The notes beneath the pieces were generated by a model, which had not been told where the DNA came from, searched no databases, and saw nothing but the letters and a program-made list of their open reading frames with translations. Shown here piece by piece: positions 1 through 7,322 of a stretch of 43,348 nt of DNA; position 1 is the first letter of the stretch; each line of letters starts with the position of its first letter. The stretch is from positions 1-43,348 of the forward strand of contig JAEWRJ010000172.1 in assembly GCA_023460055.1 (NCBI GenBank), written 5' to 3'. Both the position numbers and the translations under genes were made by a program. The DNA is from Bacillota bacterium. GTDB lineage: Bacteria > Bacillota > Clostridia > Christensenellales > Aristaeellaceae.

Positions 1-20
1 CTTAATATCTCATATAAGCC

Positions 21-40
21 TGCTACAGCCCTGTATTTTC
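21..40 (+). other. Probable right arm of an upstream terminator
   Basis: TGCTACAGCCC followed by TGTATTTT is the same arm sequence as the right half of the hairpin at 1681-1717. The matching left arm would lie before the window, so this is probably the tail of the terminator of an upstream gene. The hairpin cannot be confirmed from this window. Confidence 0.35.
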
Positions 41-60
41 GCATGTCCGCATGCTATAAT
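32..60 (+). promoter_or_regulatory. Candidate promoter of the secreted protein gene
   Basis: There is a perfect TATAAT at 55-60, and the hexamer 17 bp upstream (TGTATT, 32-37) is a poor -35. Transcription would start about 40 bases before the ATG at 108. The -10 is convincing and the -35 is weak. Confidence 0.45.
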
Positions 61-107
61 CAACTTACAGATTTATCCAAAACAAAAGAGCTATTAAGGA
101 GGAGACC

Positions 108-1664
108 ATGAAAAAAAGGAAACGTATTCTACCAACACTGATGGCTCTTATTCTATGCCTGAGCACGGTGCCTGCAATGACAGAAGCGCCCGCGGCGCAG
201 GCAAGCCTGTCTGACCTTTTTGGCGATATCGGCACCAGACAATTCAATGTACAGCTGAATATCGATCCGCAAGCCGCAGCTTTGATGCAGACGCTCACCG
301 GAGAAATGCCGGATGAACAGTCCGGTTCGATCATCTCAACCATCATCAGCGCTGTCAACAAACTAAGCTTCAGCGCTCTGATAAGTAAAGATGCCGTATC
401 CGCCGTCATCGGCTCCACAGTCGCTCCGGTGATTGAGTTTCAGGCCGGCATGAACCAGGAGACGTTTGAGAACACCATCACCGGCAGCATGCTGCCCGGG
501 GTTGCCCTGAGCATCGACCCCGAGATGATCCGTCAGTTCATGAACCAGGCGTTGGGTATCCAGGTGGATCACGAAGAGGTGATGGAACTCGTCCAGCTGC
601 ATCTTCAAAAAATCGGTGGCGTCATCAATGAGACCGCGGCTGCCTTCACCTCCGAGGAAGGCAATTTTGCCGTGGAAGGTTATGGCACCTTTACCAAGCG
701 CACGAGTGTTAACCCGACGACACACCTGTTGGCAGGCGCGCTGCAGAAACTGGCCGATATATACAACAATGCCCCGGTGCACCGGGAGTTTATGCAGAAA
801 TTCCTCTCAGAGAACAGTGCCATCACAGGTGACACCACAACCGGCGCGACGCCGGACTTTGGCATGATGCTGGACAACGCCGCCAAGCAAGGCATGGCGG
901 ATCCGGACACGGCTATACTGGCCGGCTGGCTTTATGAGGGTGATGAGAGCATCTATTTTGACGCCGCGACGGCTGAAGGTTCACCGATGCCCACCAAGCT
1001 GGACATTCTGATTAGCTCGGATGAGATAAGAGTAAAAATTATCGGCCAGGGCAGCAGCTATTCTGCGGAAAGCACCGAACCTGCGTCAACCGCAACCGAC
1101 TGGGTCCAGACCGAAAAAGATATCCTGGCCGGAAACAACTATTTTGACAGGCTGATAACGCTGAACGTCCACAAGAAAAATGAACTCCCGCAGATGAACA
1201 GCGAAGCGGTTCTAAGCATTATCGCCGGAGGCATGAACTTCGGCGTCACGATTAAGTCCGCAAACAATCTTGACACCATGGAAGGCAGCACATCCTTCGC
1301 GTTGTCCATGATGCAGCCGGAGCCCCTGCTGACCCTCACCGTATCGGTTAAGCCGACAGACGAACAGCCGGCGCCGCTTACTCTTGAAGGCGCTGAGGTG
1401 ATCGTGCTCAAAGAAAGCGGTATGACCAGCGAAGAAACCGAGCTGCTCGAGACCAGCCTCACACAAGCCCTGTTTGAACTCTTCACGCGCGTCGGGGCCG
1501 CGCTTCCCGAGGAAGGCCCGGTCCTTATGTCCCTGCTGGGCGACATGATGGCTGTACCTGAAGAGGCCGCGCCTGTAGAGGATCTTCAGCCCGAGGGCAC
1601 CAATGAAACCACGGAAGCCCCCCTGCCTGAGGCAAGTGAAGCGCCCGCAACAGTGAATCCCTGA
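108..1664 (+). CDS. Secreted protein of unknown function
   Basis: This is a 518-residue exported protein. A basic N-terminus (MKKRKR), a hydrophobic stretch over about residues 8-22 and Ala-rich sites near residue 32 form a signal peptide. There is no lipobox Cys, no membrane anchor and no LPXTG motif. The body is Ala-, Ser- and Thr-rich with no domain I recognise. The last 45 residues are a Pro/Glu/Thr-rich low-complexity tail. The start is fixed by AAGGAGGA at 96-103, five bases before the ATG. The gene is monocistronic and convergent with the microcompartment operon, sharing the hairpin at 1681-1717. Export is well supported; function is unknown. Confidence 0.8.
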   Translation: MKKRKRILPTLMALILCLSTVPAMTEAPAAQASLSDLFGDIGTRQFNVQLNIDPQAAALMQTLTGEMPDEQSGSIISTIISAVNKLSFSALISKDAVSAVIGSTVAPVIEFQAGMNQETFENTITGSMLPGVALSIDPEMIRQFMNQALGIQVDHEEVMELVQLHLQKIGGVINETAAAFTSEEGNFAVEGYGTFTKRTSVNPTTHLLAGALQKLADIYNNAPVHREFMQKFLSENSAITGDTTTGATPDFGMMLDNAAKQGMADPDTAILAGWLYEGDESIYFDAATAEGSPMPTKLDILISSDEIRVKIIGQGSSYSAESTEPASTATDWVQTEKDILAGNNYFDRLITLNVHKKNELPQMNSEAVLSIIAGGMNFGVTIKSANNLDTMEGSTSFALSMMQPEPLLTLTVSVKPTDEQPAPLTLEGAEVIVLKESGMTSEETELLETSLTQALFELFTRVGAALPEEGPVLMSLLGDMMAVPEEAAPVEDLQPEGTNETTEAPLPEASEAPATVNP

Positions 1665-1680
1665 ACTATCCTCACCTGAA

Positions 1681-1717
1681 AGGGGCTGTAGCAGATTTTA
1701 TGTTTGCTACAGCCCCT
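1681..1717. terminator. Bidirectional terminator hairpin
   Basis: A perfect 13-bp stem (AGGGGCTGTAGCA, 1681-1693, with TGCTACAGCCCCT, 1705-1717) has an 11-base loop. It sits between two convergent genes. It would end the secreted protein gene on the plus strand and the whole microcompartment operon on the minus strand, where TTTC follows the stem. The flanking T-runs are short. Confidence 0.7.
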
Positions 1718-1746
1718 ATGATATTCAATGCAGGCAAAGGACTACA

Positions 1747-2178
1747 TCATCCCGCGATAACGCCCTTCTTGAGGATCACGCAGGCATAGATAGCCCTTTC
1801 GCCTGTCTGTACGGTGGCGTAAGCCTTCCGGCTGCGTTCATAGAAGGCAAAACGGTCTATAAAGCCGATGGCCGCGTCAGGCTCATGTCTGGCAATCACG
1901 CTGCGAAACTCCTCCCAAATAGGCGGTTCACCCTCCATGGTGCCGGGGACAACCGCCATCAGCGTGACCGGGGTCTGCACAAAGCTGTCCAGCGGAAAAA
2001 GCTGCAAGATGGCATCCAGCACTTCAGGTAGGCCGAGACCGTCGCAGCGTATGCTGCGCGGGTTCATGCTGACGGCGGGGAAATTGCCGTCGCCCAGAAC
2101 CAGCTCGTCGCCATGGCCCATCTCGGCGATAGTCTTTAAGAGATCAGGAGAGAGCAGCGGGGAGATACCTTTCAGCAT
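1747..2178 (-). CDS. fucU: FucU/RbsD-family sugar mutarotase, last gene of the BMC operon
   Basis: The 143-residue protein has the length and motifs of FucU: an N-terminal LKGISPLLSPDLL, then MGHGDE with the family His at residue 22, and DGNFPA soon after. FucU/RbsD enzymes interconvert alpha and beta anomers of free aldoses as ring-stacked oligomers. AAGAAGGAAA precedes the ATG, 42 bases after the last shell gene. MtnK-type kinases make a specific anomer of the sugar 1-phosphate, so a mutarotase would keep the reactive anomer supplied. The family call is firm; fucose as the actual sugar is not implied, because no fucose isomerase or fuculokinase is present. Confidence 0.85.
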   Translation of the reverse strand: MLKGISPLLSPDLLKTIAEMGHGDELVLGDGNFPAVSMNPRSIRCDGLGLPEVLDAILQLFPLDSFVQTPVTLMAVVPGTMEGEPPIWEEFRSVIARHEPDAAIGFIDRFAFYERSRKAYATVQTGERAIYACVILKKGVIAG

Positions 2179-2220
2179 GGGTGTTTCCTTCTTTCATCAT
2201 AAAATGCTGCCGGTATAATT

Positions 2221-2484
2221 TCACAGTGTTTCGGGGTCAATAATGCCCGCGATCGTCAGATCGCTTGGGGGCGGATCCTTCAGATCCAGCATCAAGGCAG
2301 CCTCCTTGCGGCCGATCATGTACACCACGTCGCCCCGGCCGGCCTGGCGCGTCGCGTCCGCCGCGATGACAAGCCCCTTTTCCTGCCCGTTGACGACCTG
2401 GCGCACCACCATCAGCTTGATTCCATCCAAGCTGCCGGTCTTCACTGTACACACCACAGTGCCCTCTACCCTGCCGATGTTCAA
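2221..2484 (-). CDS. BMC-P shell vertex protein (EutN/CcmL/PduN family), copy 4
   Basis: This is an 87-residue EutN/CcmL-family protein. It begins MNIGRVEGTVVCTVK and continues with LDGIKLMVVRQV, the usual start of the small beta-barrel that forms pentamers capping the vertices of the icosahedral shell. It is the shortest and most divergent of the four copies: the GSSSRQ motif of the first two is replaced by GRKEAA. It ends with the family strand IAGIIDPETL. It lies nine bases after copy 3 and before fucU in the same transcript. A vertex role is known for the family; a special role for this copy is only possible. Confidence 0.88.
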   Translation of the reverse strand: MNIGRVEGTVVCTVKTGSLDGIKLMVVRQVVNGQEKGLVIAADATRQAGRGDVVYMIGRKEAALMLDLKDPPPSDLTIAGIIDPETL

Positions 2485-2493
2485 GGCTGCCTC

Positions 2494-2784
2494 CTAATGG
2501 ACAAAAGTTGTTTTTCCGCGGTAGGTGTATTGATCCACAACACCGCAGATGGTCACAGAGGCAATGAGTTTCTTGTCACCCATGATCATTTGGGCCGAGC
2601 CGCCGTCATTGTTGATGAGCACCGTGTCCCCCACGCCGGCGTTGGCGGCATCCAGGGCCACCACCTCCTCGCCCGCAAATTCGCCCTGCAAATCAATGGG
2701 GCGAACTTTCAGGAGCTTGAAGCCGCGGTAATCCTCAAACTTTGTGGTGGACACCACTGTGCCTGTTACCTTTCCGATCTTCAT
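2494..2784 (-). CDS. BMC-P shell vertex protein (EutN/CcmL/PduN family), copy 3
   Basis: This 96-residue protein begins MKIGKVTGTVVSTTK and contains RGFKLLKVRPID, the family's first beta strands, and ends near VTICGVVDQYTYRG. An upstream in-frame ATG at 2853 is rejected because it lies inside copy 2, adds 23 non-family residues and lacks a ribosome site. ATGAGG stands just before the ATG at 2784. The normal GSSSRQ segment reads NNDGGSAQM here. It is one of four consecutive pentamer genes in the operon. Confidence 0.88.
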   Translation of the reverse strand: MKIGKVTGTVVSTTKFEDYRGFKLLKVRPIDLQGEFAGEEVVALDAANAGVGDTVLINNDGGSAQMIMGDKKLIASVTICGVVDQYTYRGKTTFVH

Positions 2785-2791
2785 GTGAACC

Positions 2792-3097
2792 TCATTTCCC
2801 CCAGGCGCCTTTGTCATACACTCGTTGGCCGCCAATATCCACATAGTCCACAATGCCTATGATGGCGCTGTCAACGGGCTTTGAGGTGGTGAGATCCGTC
2901 TGGCGGGAGGAACTGCCGCCCGCCCACATGATGATCTCCCCCTCCCCCGCTCCTACAGTATCCACAGTGATAAAGGGAGACCCCTTCTCCTGCATGCTGT
3001 CCATATCGATAGGCACAGCCACCAGAAGCTTGAGGCCGACCAGGCGGTCGGATTTCCGGGTGCTGACGACGCTGCCGATCACTCGTGCCAGTTGCAT
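2792..3097 (-). CDS. BMC-P shell vertex protein (EutN/CcmL/PduN family), copy 2
   Basis: The 101-residue protein opens MQLARVIGSVVSTRK and carries VGLKLLVAVPID, VGAGEGE and the conserved GGSSSRQTD segment typical of CcmL/EutN pentamers. Its start overlaps the end of copy 1 by 19 bases, suggesting translational coupling. Its C-terminus (GQRVYDKGAW) resembles that of copy 1 (GSRVYDKAEE), so copies 1 and 2 are the closest pair and probably a duplication. Confidence 0.92.
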   Translation of the reverse strand: MQLARVIGSVVSTRKSDRLVGLKLLVAVPIDMDSMQEKGSPFITVDTVGAGEGEIIMWAGGSSSRQTDLTTSKPVDSAIIGIVDYVDIGGQRVYDKGAWGK

Positions 3098-3402
3098 GAA
3101 AAAACCTCCTCCGCCTTGTCATAAACACGGCTGCCATACATATCGATGCTGTCAATAATACCATAAATGCTGTAATCCGAGGCAATATCACTGGTGGTAT
3201 CCGTCTGGCGGGAAGAGCTGCCGTACGCGCAGAAAACGATGTCCCCCACACCCGCGCCCACATCATCGACACAGACCACATAATCATCAAGCAATTGCTG
3301 CGTGCGCAGCTCAATGGGCTGCACGATCAGCAGCTTGCAGCCGCGCAACGTATCCACCTTGTTGGTGCTGACCACCATGCCCATCACACGTCCCGCGAGC
3401 AT
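3079..3402 (-). CDS. BMC-P shell vertex protein (EutN/CcmL/PduN family), copy 1
   Basis: This 107-residue EutN/CcmL-type vertex protein begins MLAGRVMGMVVSTNK and contains RGCKLLIVQPIE, DDVGAGVGD and YGSSSRQTD, the pentamer signature. The ribosome site AAAGGAG lies in the last codons of the LacI-type gene, whose stop precedes the ATG by one base. An extra C-terminal tail (VFSCNWHE) arises because its end is read through the start of copy 2. Confidence 0.92.
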   Translation of the reverse strand: MLAGRVMGMVVSTNKVDTLRGCKLLIVQPIELRTQQLLDDYVVCVDDVGAGVGDIVFCAYGSSSRQTDTTSDIASDYSIYGIIDSIDMYGSRVYDKAEEVFSCNWHE

Positions 3403-3403
3403 A

Positions 3404-4429
3404 TCAGCGCTCCTTTGGAGCCAAGCTATGGGTGCTGGCGCGCTGGATCAGATTGCCGGCGATCCGGACATGTACAGTGGGCCAATCGGGGTGCAGCACC
3501 CGCCTCTGAAGCATCTCTACAGCCAGTGTCCCCAGCGTGGAACGGGAGATACGCACCGTGCTGAGCGCCGGCGTAGTCACAGAGCTGTAAGGGATGTCAT
3601 CCACCCCGATGATGGACAGGTCGCGCGGTATGTTGTACCCCGCTTCCTGAATAGCTTTGGCAGCGCCGATGGCGATGGAATCATTATCAGCCACCACCGC
3701 GCCCTGCGGCTTGAACTGACCGGACTCGATCAGCTTTTTCATATCCCGGTAGGCACCGTTGAGTGTTGTGGCCAGCTGCGTGGGTTCGGGCACCGGCAGG
3801 CCAAGTTCGTTCATGATCAGCAGGTAGCCCGCGTATCGCTCATCCAGGTTGTTGATCTGACGGCTGCTTTTGAAGTAGCCGATCTGCCGGTGCCCCAGCT
3901 CATGCAGGTGCAGCACCGCGGTACGAACGATATCTTCATTGTCCATCACCACGCTGTCCCACTTCTCAAACCGCATGCTGTTGTCAAGCACCACCAGCGG
4001 CACCTGCAGCCGGTCCAGCACCCAGTAATCCTCCCTGGTCAGCTCGGTGCCCACCATGATGACACCATCAGGCGGGTTCTGCTGGATATCAGCAACACAG
4101 GCATCCGCATGCTGCGCGTCGCAGTTGCGCGTATTGAGCTGAAAGTCAAGCCTCCGGCATTCAAGCTCTATCTGGTCAATGATGGAGGCAATAAAGCCCT
4201 GATTCTCCTCCAGCGCCATACCATGCGCGCGGTACTTGATGATGACCAGGCGAAAACGGCTCTGCTGGCGCCGGACAGGGCTGGGCCTGTATCCGCGGCT
4301 GTCCAGCACCTCCTGGACCCGGCGCCTGGTCTGTTCACTGACACCCTTTTTGTTGTTGAGTACAAGGGAAACCGTGGCCGGGGATACCCCTGCCTGGCTG
4401 GCAATCTCACGCACTGTAATTCGCATCAT
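3404..4429 (-). CDS. LacI-family transcriptional regulator
   Basis: This is a 341-residue regulator with the classical LacI layout. The N-terminal helix-turn-helix (TVREIASQAGVSPATVSLVL, about residues 5-24) and hinge helix are followed by a periplasmic-binding-protein-type sensor domain containing PPDGVIMVG, LGHRQIGYF and IIGVDDIPYSSVTTPALSTV. It is encoded inside the operon between dhaL and the pentamer genes with 1-2 base gaps. It therefore probably senses a sugar or phosphorylated intermediate of this pathway and controls the operon autogenously. Dyads at 20248-20268 and 20359-20376 near the operon promoter are candidate operators. Whether it represses or activates is not visible. Confidence 0.92.
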   Translation of the reverse strand: MMRITVREIASQAGVSPATVSLVLNNKKGVSEQTRRRVQEVLDSRGYRPSPVRRQQSRFRLVIIKYRAHGMALEENQGFIASIIDQIELECRRLDFQLNTRNCDAQHADACVADIQQNPPDGVIMVGTELTREDYWVLDRLQVPLVVLDNSMRFEKWDSVVMDNEDIVRTAVLHLHELGHRQIGYFKSSRQINNLDERYAGYLLIMNELGLPVPEPTQLATTLNGAYRDMKKLIESGQFKPQGAVVADNDSIAIGAAKAIQEAGYNIPRDLSIIGVDDIPYSSVTTPALSTVRISRSTLGTLAVEMLQRRVLHPDWPTVHVRIAGNLIQRASTHSLAPKER

Positions 4430-4431
4430 CT

Positions 4432-5061
4432 TTAACCGCCCGCCGCTTGATCAGCCCACGCGCGCACCAGCAGCGCGGCCACAGCAGCGCCCGGATCCAG
4501 ATAGGCGCGGGAAGCGTCGCCCCGGATTGCCATGCGGCCATGTTTTGCCAGTATGCCAAGCGTGCCTTCATATCCCTGCCGCGCAGCCTGGGCGGCTGCC
4601 TCTGCCAGCGGAATAGTGTCCTGTTCACTGCGCAGCCCATCTTCGATAGCGTGAAGCGCCGGCTTCAAACCATCCAGAAAGGTCTTGTCTCCGGGCTCTG
4701 CCTTGCCGAGCGCTCGAACCCCTTCATAGAAACTTTGGAAAAAGTCAGCCTGACCGCGAACGTCCAGTGTCTCCCGGCCGCGCAATGCCTTGCCGGCACT
4801 CATCAGGCCTGAAGCCATCAGGGTGCCCATGGTGGAGGGAACAGCTGACCCCATCGCCTTGCCCGCCAAATACGAGAGCTTACCGATGTCCCGTTCATCG
4901 CTGGCGTTAGCTGCCTGCGCGGCCGCGGCAAAGCCTGCGCTCATGGTAAGCCCCAGATCGCTGTCTCCGCACAATCCGTCCAGCCGGATCAGTTCCTCTT
5001 TGTTGTCCTCCATCACCTGCGCCCACCGGGACAGCAGGGCGGCAAAGCCTATCGCGTCCAT
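4432..5061 (-). CDS. dhaL: DhaL-like dihydroxyacetone kinase, nucleotide-binding subunit
   Basis: The 209-residue protein matches the all-helical DhaL subunit. The motif LDGLCGDSDLG supplies the three Mg-ADP ligating Asp residues (28, 33 and 35), and GSAVPSTMGTL and GRASYL-like (GDASRAYLDPGA) segments follow. The ATG at 5061 is preferred over the adjacent GTG at 5064 because AGGAG, overlapping the dhaK stop, is better spaced for it. In PTS-type systems DhaL is recharged by DhaM, but no DhaM or PTS gene is present. With DhaK it may therefore work as an ATP-dependent ketose kinase. Confidence 0.88.
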   Translation of the reverse strand: MDAIGFAALLSRWAQVMEDNKEELIRLDGLCGDSDLGLTMSAGFAAAAQAANASDERDIGKLSYLAGKAMGSAVPSTMGTLMASGLMSAGKALRGRETLDVRGQADFFQSFYEGVRALGKAEPGDKTFLDGLKPALHAIEDGLRSEQDTIPLAEAAAQAARQGYEGTLGILAKHGRMAIRGDASRAYLDPGAAVAALLVRAWADQAAGG

Positions 5062-5070
5062 CACGTGCTC

Positions 5071-6084
5071 CTATTTCTGATACTGCTTGAAGAAGGGGGT
5101 GTCCGCCGCGGCGTCAAGATAGCACTTCAGCTCGTCATCCACCTTCATCAGCGAGATGGATGCCCCGGCCATTTCCATGGAGGTGGCATACTCGCCCACA
5201 TAGCTGCGGTACAGGTTGATCCCCTTCTCCTTGAGGATATAGGCCAGGCGCCTGTGCATCACATACAGCTCTTCCAGCGGTGTGCCGCCCAGGCCGTTGA
5301 CCAGAACGGCCACATCGTCACCCTGCCGGAAGGGCAGGTCTTTCAGCACAGCCTCGGCCATCTCATCCACGATCTCGTCCGCGCTTAAAAGCTTGCCGCG
5401 GCGAATGCCGGGCTCACCATGGATCCCCATGCCGACTTCCATTTCATCGCCGGCAATTTCAAAGCTGGGCCGGCCCACCTTGGGCACGGTGCAGCTGCTC
5501 AGTGCAACGCCCAGCGTACGTACATTGGCGCATGCTTTCTCGGCTATACGCTTGACATCATCAAGCTGCAAGCCCGCTGATGCCGCGGCGCCGGCGCACT
5601 TATATACAAAGAAGATTCCCGCGACGCCCCTGCGGCGGTTTGGTTCGCCCGGCAGGGCGGCAGGAGAGGCAACATCTTCCCCCGCCACAACGCTTTTAAC
5701 ACGGATATCGTACTCAAAGTCAGCCATCTGGGCTGCCATGTCGAAGTTGAATATATCTCCGTTATAGTTTCCATAGATATACAGCACACCGGCCCCCTGG
5801 TCGATCGCCCGGGTAACGGCCAGCATCTGCTGGGCGCTGGGAGATTGGAACACATCGCCGATGGCGCATCCGTCCAGCATCCCTTCGCCCACATAGCCAA
5901 GAAACAGCGGAAGATGGCCGGAGCCGCCGCCCGTCGCGATGCCTACCTTGCCCGCGTGCCTGCGCGCGTTGACCAGGCAGTGCGGGTCATCCCCGGCACA
6001 GGCAAGCTCACCGGGGTGGGCTTCATAGATCCCTTCGAGCATTTCGGTGATGAAACGCTCAGGACTGTTGATAATCTTTTTCAT
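5071..6084 (-). CDS. dhaK: DhaK-like ketose kinase, substrate-binding subunit
   Basis: This 337-residue DhaK homologue keeps the three active-site residues known from E. coli DhaK: His57 in GGGSGHLP, Asp110 in GNYNGD, and His222 in GMGIHGEPG, the His that binds the substrate carbonyl covalently. The usual GHEP is GHLP followed by LFLGYVGEGMLDG, a variant I associate with DhaK paralogues that may act on other ketoses such as tetruloses. The gene abuts dhaL and lies five bases after a shell gene, so it is part of the microcompartment operon. No encapsulation helix is obvious. Dihydroxyacetone is the default substrate guess. Confidence 0.88.
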   Translation of the reverse strand: MKKIINSPERFITEMLEGIYEAHPGELACAGDDPHCLVNARRHAGKVGIATGGGSGHLPLFLGYVGEGMLDGCAIGDVFQSPSAQQMLAVTRAIDQGAGVLYIYGNYNGDIFNFDMAAQMADFEYDIRVKSVVAGEDVASPAALPGEPNRRRGVAGIFFVYKCAGAAASAGLQLDDVKRIAEKACANVRTLGVALSSCTVPKVGRPSFEIAGDEMEVGMGIHGEPGIRRGKLLSADEIVDEMAEAVLKDLPFRQGDDVAVLVNGLGGTPLEELYVMHRRLAYILKEKGINLYRSYVGEYATSMEMAGASISLMKVDDELKCYLDAAADTPFFKQYQK

Positions 6085-6088
6085 GGCC

Positions 6089-6367
6089 TTACCCGATGGT
6101 GGGCAGGATACCCTCTACGTCCTCATGCGGCCTGGGGATGACATGCAGGCTCACCAGCTCGCCTACACGCTGGGCCGCGGCTCCGCCCGCGTCCACTGCC
6201 GCCTTAACGGCGCCAACATCGCCGCGTACCATCACGGTCACCAGACCGCCGCCTACCAGCACCTTGCCGATCAGGCGGACGTTGGCCGCCTTCACCATCG
6301 CGTCGGCCGCCTCAATCGAGCCAACCAGGCCCTTTGTTTCTACCATGCCCAATGCCTGCTTTTCCAT
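6089..6367 (-). CDS. BMC-H hexameric shell protein (PduA/PduJ type), copy 2
   Basis: This 92-residue single BMC-domain protein tiles the shell facets as hexamers. It shows ALGMVETKGLVGSIEAADAM and the VRGDVGAVKAAVDAG and HVIPRPH signatures of PduA/PduJ. The pore loop reads GGG (residues 39-41) where PduA has GSG. The ATG at 6367 fits GAGG nine bases upstream better than the one at 6373. The protein is almost identical to copy 1 apart from its two ends, although synonymous positions have diverged strongly. Confidence 0.95.
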   Translation of the reverse strand: MEKQALGMVETKGLVGSIEAADAMVKAANVRLIGKVLVGGGLVTVMVRGDVGAVKAAVDAGGAAAQRVGELVSLHVIPRPHEDVEGILPTIG

Positions 6368-6407
6368 GACCATTTTCCTCGCTTTCTATATCCGGTTAGC
6401 GTATAGT

Positions 6408-6710
6408 TTAAATTTTCACCGCAGATTCGCCTGCCTCGGGCTGCCCGGGCAGGATGCTCTCCACATCGTTATGCGGCCTGGGGATCACATGAACGCTGAC
6501 GAGTTCTCCAACGCGCTTGGCCGCGACCGAGCCCGCGTCCACCGCCGCCTTGACGGCGCCCACGTCGCCGCGCACCATCACCGTGACCAGACCGCCACCC
6601 ACCAGCACCTTGCCGATCAAACGCACGTTGGCAGCCTTTACCATGGCGTCCGCCGCTTCAATAGATCCTACCAGTCCCTTGGTTTCCACCATGCCCAGTG
6701 CTTCTAACAT
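6408..6710 (-). CDS. BMC-H hexameric shell protein (PduA/PduJ type), copy 1
   Basis: This is a 100-residue BMC-domain protein with the same core as the following gene, including the GGG pore loop. It differs from copy 2 by a few substitutions (GSVAAK for GGAAAQ, SVH for SLH, HNDVES for HEDVEG) and a longer C-terminal tail ending SAVKI. AAGGAGAAG precedes the ATG at 6710. Paired hexamer genes such as pduA/pduJ are normal in metabolosomes, and the longer tail could face the outside or inside of the facet differently. Confidence 0.95.
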   Translation of the reverse strand: MLEALGMVETKGLVGSIEAADAMVKAANVRLIGKVLVGGGLVTVMVRGDVGAVKAAVDAGSVAAKRVGELVSVHVIPRPHNDVESILPGQPEAGESAVKI

Positions 6711-6760
6711 GTCTTTCTTCTCCTTTTAGATCAGATAACCCTAGATAATTAAACAGCTTC

Positions 6761-7306
6761 TTACATCAGCGCCCGGACCATGTCAGGGTGGGGCGAGGGG
6801 ATGACCACATTGGAGACGACCAGCCCCTCTGTGTTTTCGGCGTGTATTCCAGCGTCGATGGCCGCGCGTACCGCGGCTACTTCGCCGGTGATAATGACAA
6901 ATGATTTGCCGCCAAGCCCGCGGCCAAGACGCACTTCGATGATCTCAACATTGGCCGCCTTCACCGCGGCGTCAGCCACCTGGATGGCGCATGCCAGAGA
7001 AAAGGTCTCCACCACCCCCACAGCCTGTACATGCCCGATATCACAGGCACCCTGCATAGCCCGGATGACCCGCTCATCCACATTGGGGATCACCAGCTGA
7101 TCGACCAGACCGTGCGCGGCGCTTTGCGCGCCCGAGCTGACAGAGGAGCGGACCGCCGCCACCTCACCCGCGACCACAACGATATACTTGCCCGCGCAGA
7201 CTGTCTGCGCCGATACCAGGCTGACCGCCGCTGCTTTCATCATCTGATCACCCGCCAGAATACCCAGCGGGATGCTGAGGGTTTCCACGACACCTATTGC
7301 GTACAT
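6761..7306 (-). CDS. pduT: BMC-T trimeric shell protein, PduT-like
   Basis: The 181-residue protein has two tandem BMC domains (about 1-90 and 94-181), so three copies make a pseudohexamer. Cys37 in QTVCAGKY aligns with the PduT Cys38 that binds a [4Fe-4S] cluster at the trimer pore. It follows the PduS-like gene by 16 bases, the same functional pairing as in propanediol-utilisation loci. The pair probably passes electrons across the shell. The cluster itself is inferred from the conserved Cys and its context. Confidence 0.92.
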   Translation of the reverse strand: MYAIGVVETLSIPLGILAGDQMMKAAAVSLVSAQTVCAGKYIVVVAGEVAAVRSSVSSGAQSAAHGLVDQLVIPNVDERVIRAMQGACDIGHVQAVGVVETFSLACAIQVADAAVKAANVEIIEVRLGRGLGGKSFVIITGEVAAVRAAIDAGIHAENTEGLVVSNVVIPSPHPDMVRALM

Positions 7307-7322
7307 CTTCTCTTATCCTTCC

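Noticed and set aside
3302..4435. Long plus-strand frame (377 codons) opposite the LacI-type gene
   Set aside because: It is the antisense shadow of a clear regulator gene. High GC creates such frames, and its sequence has no family features.
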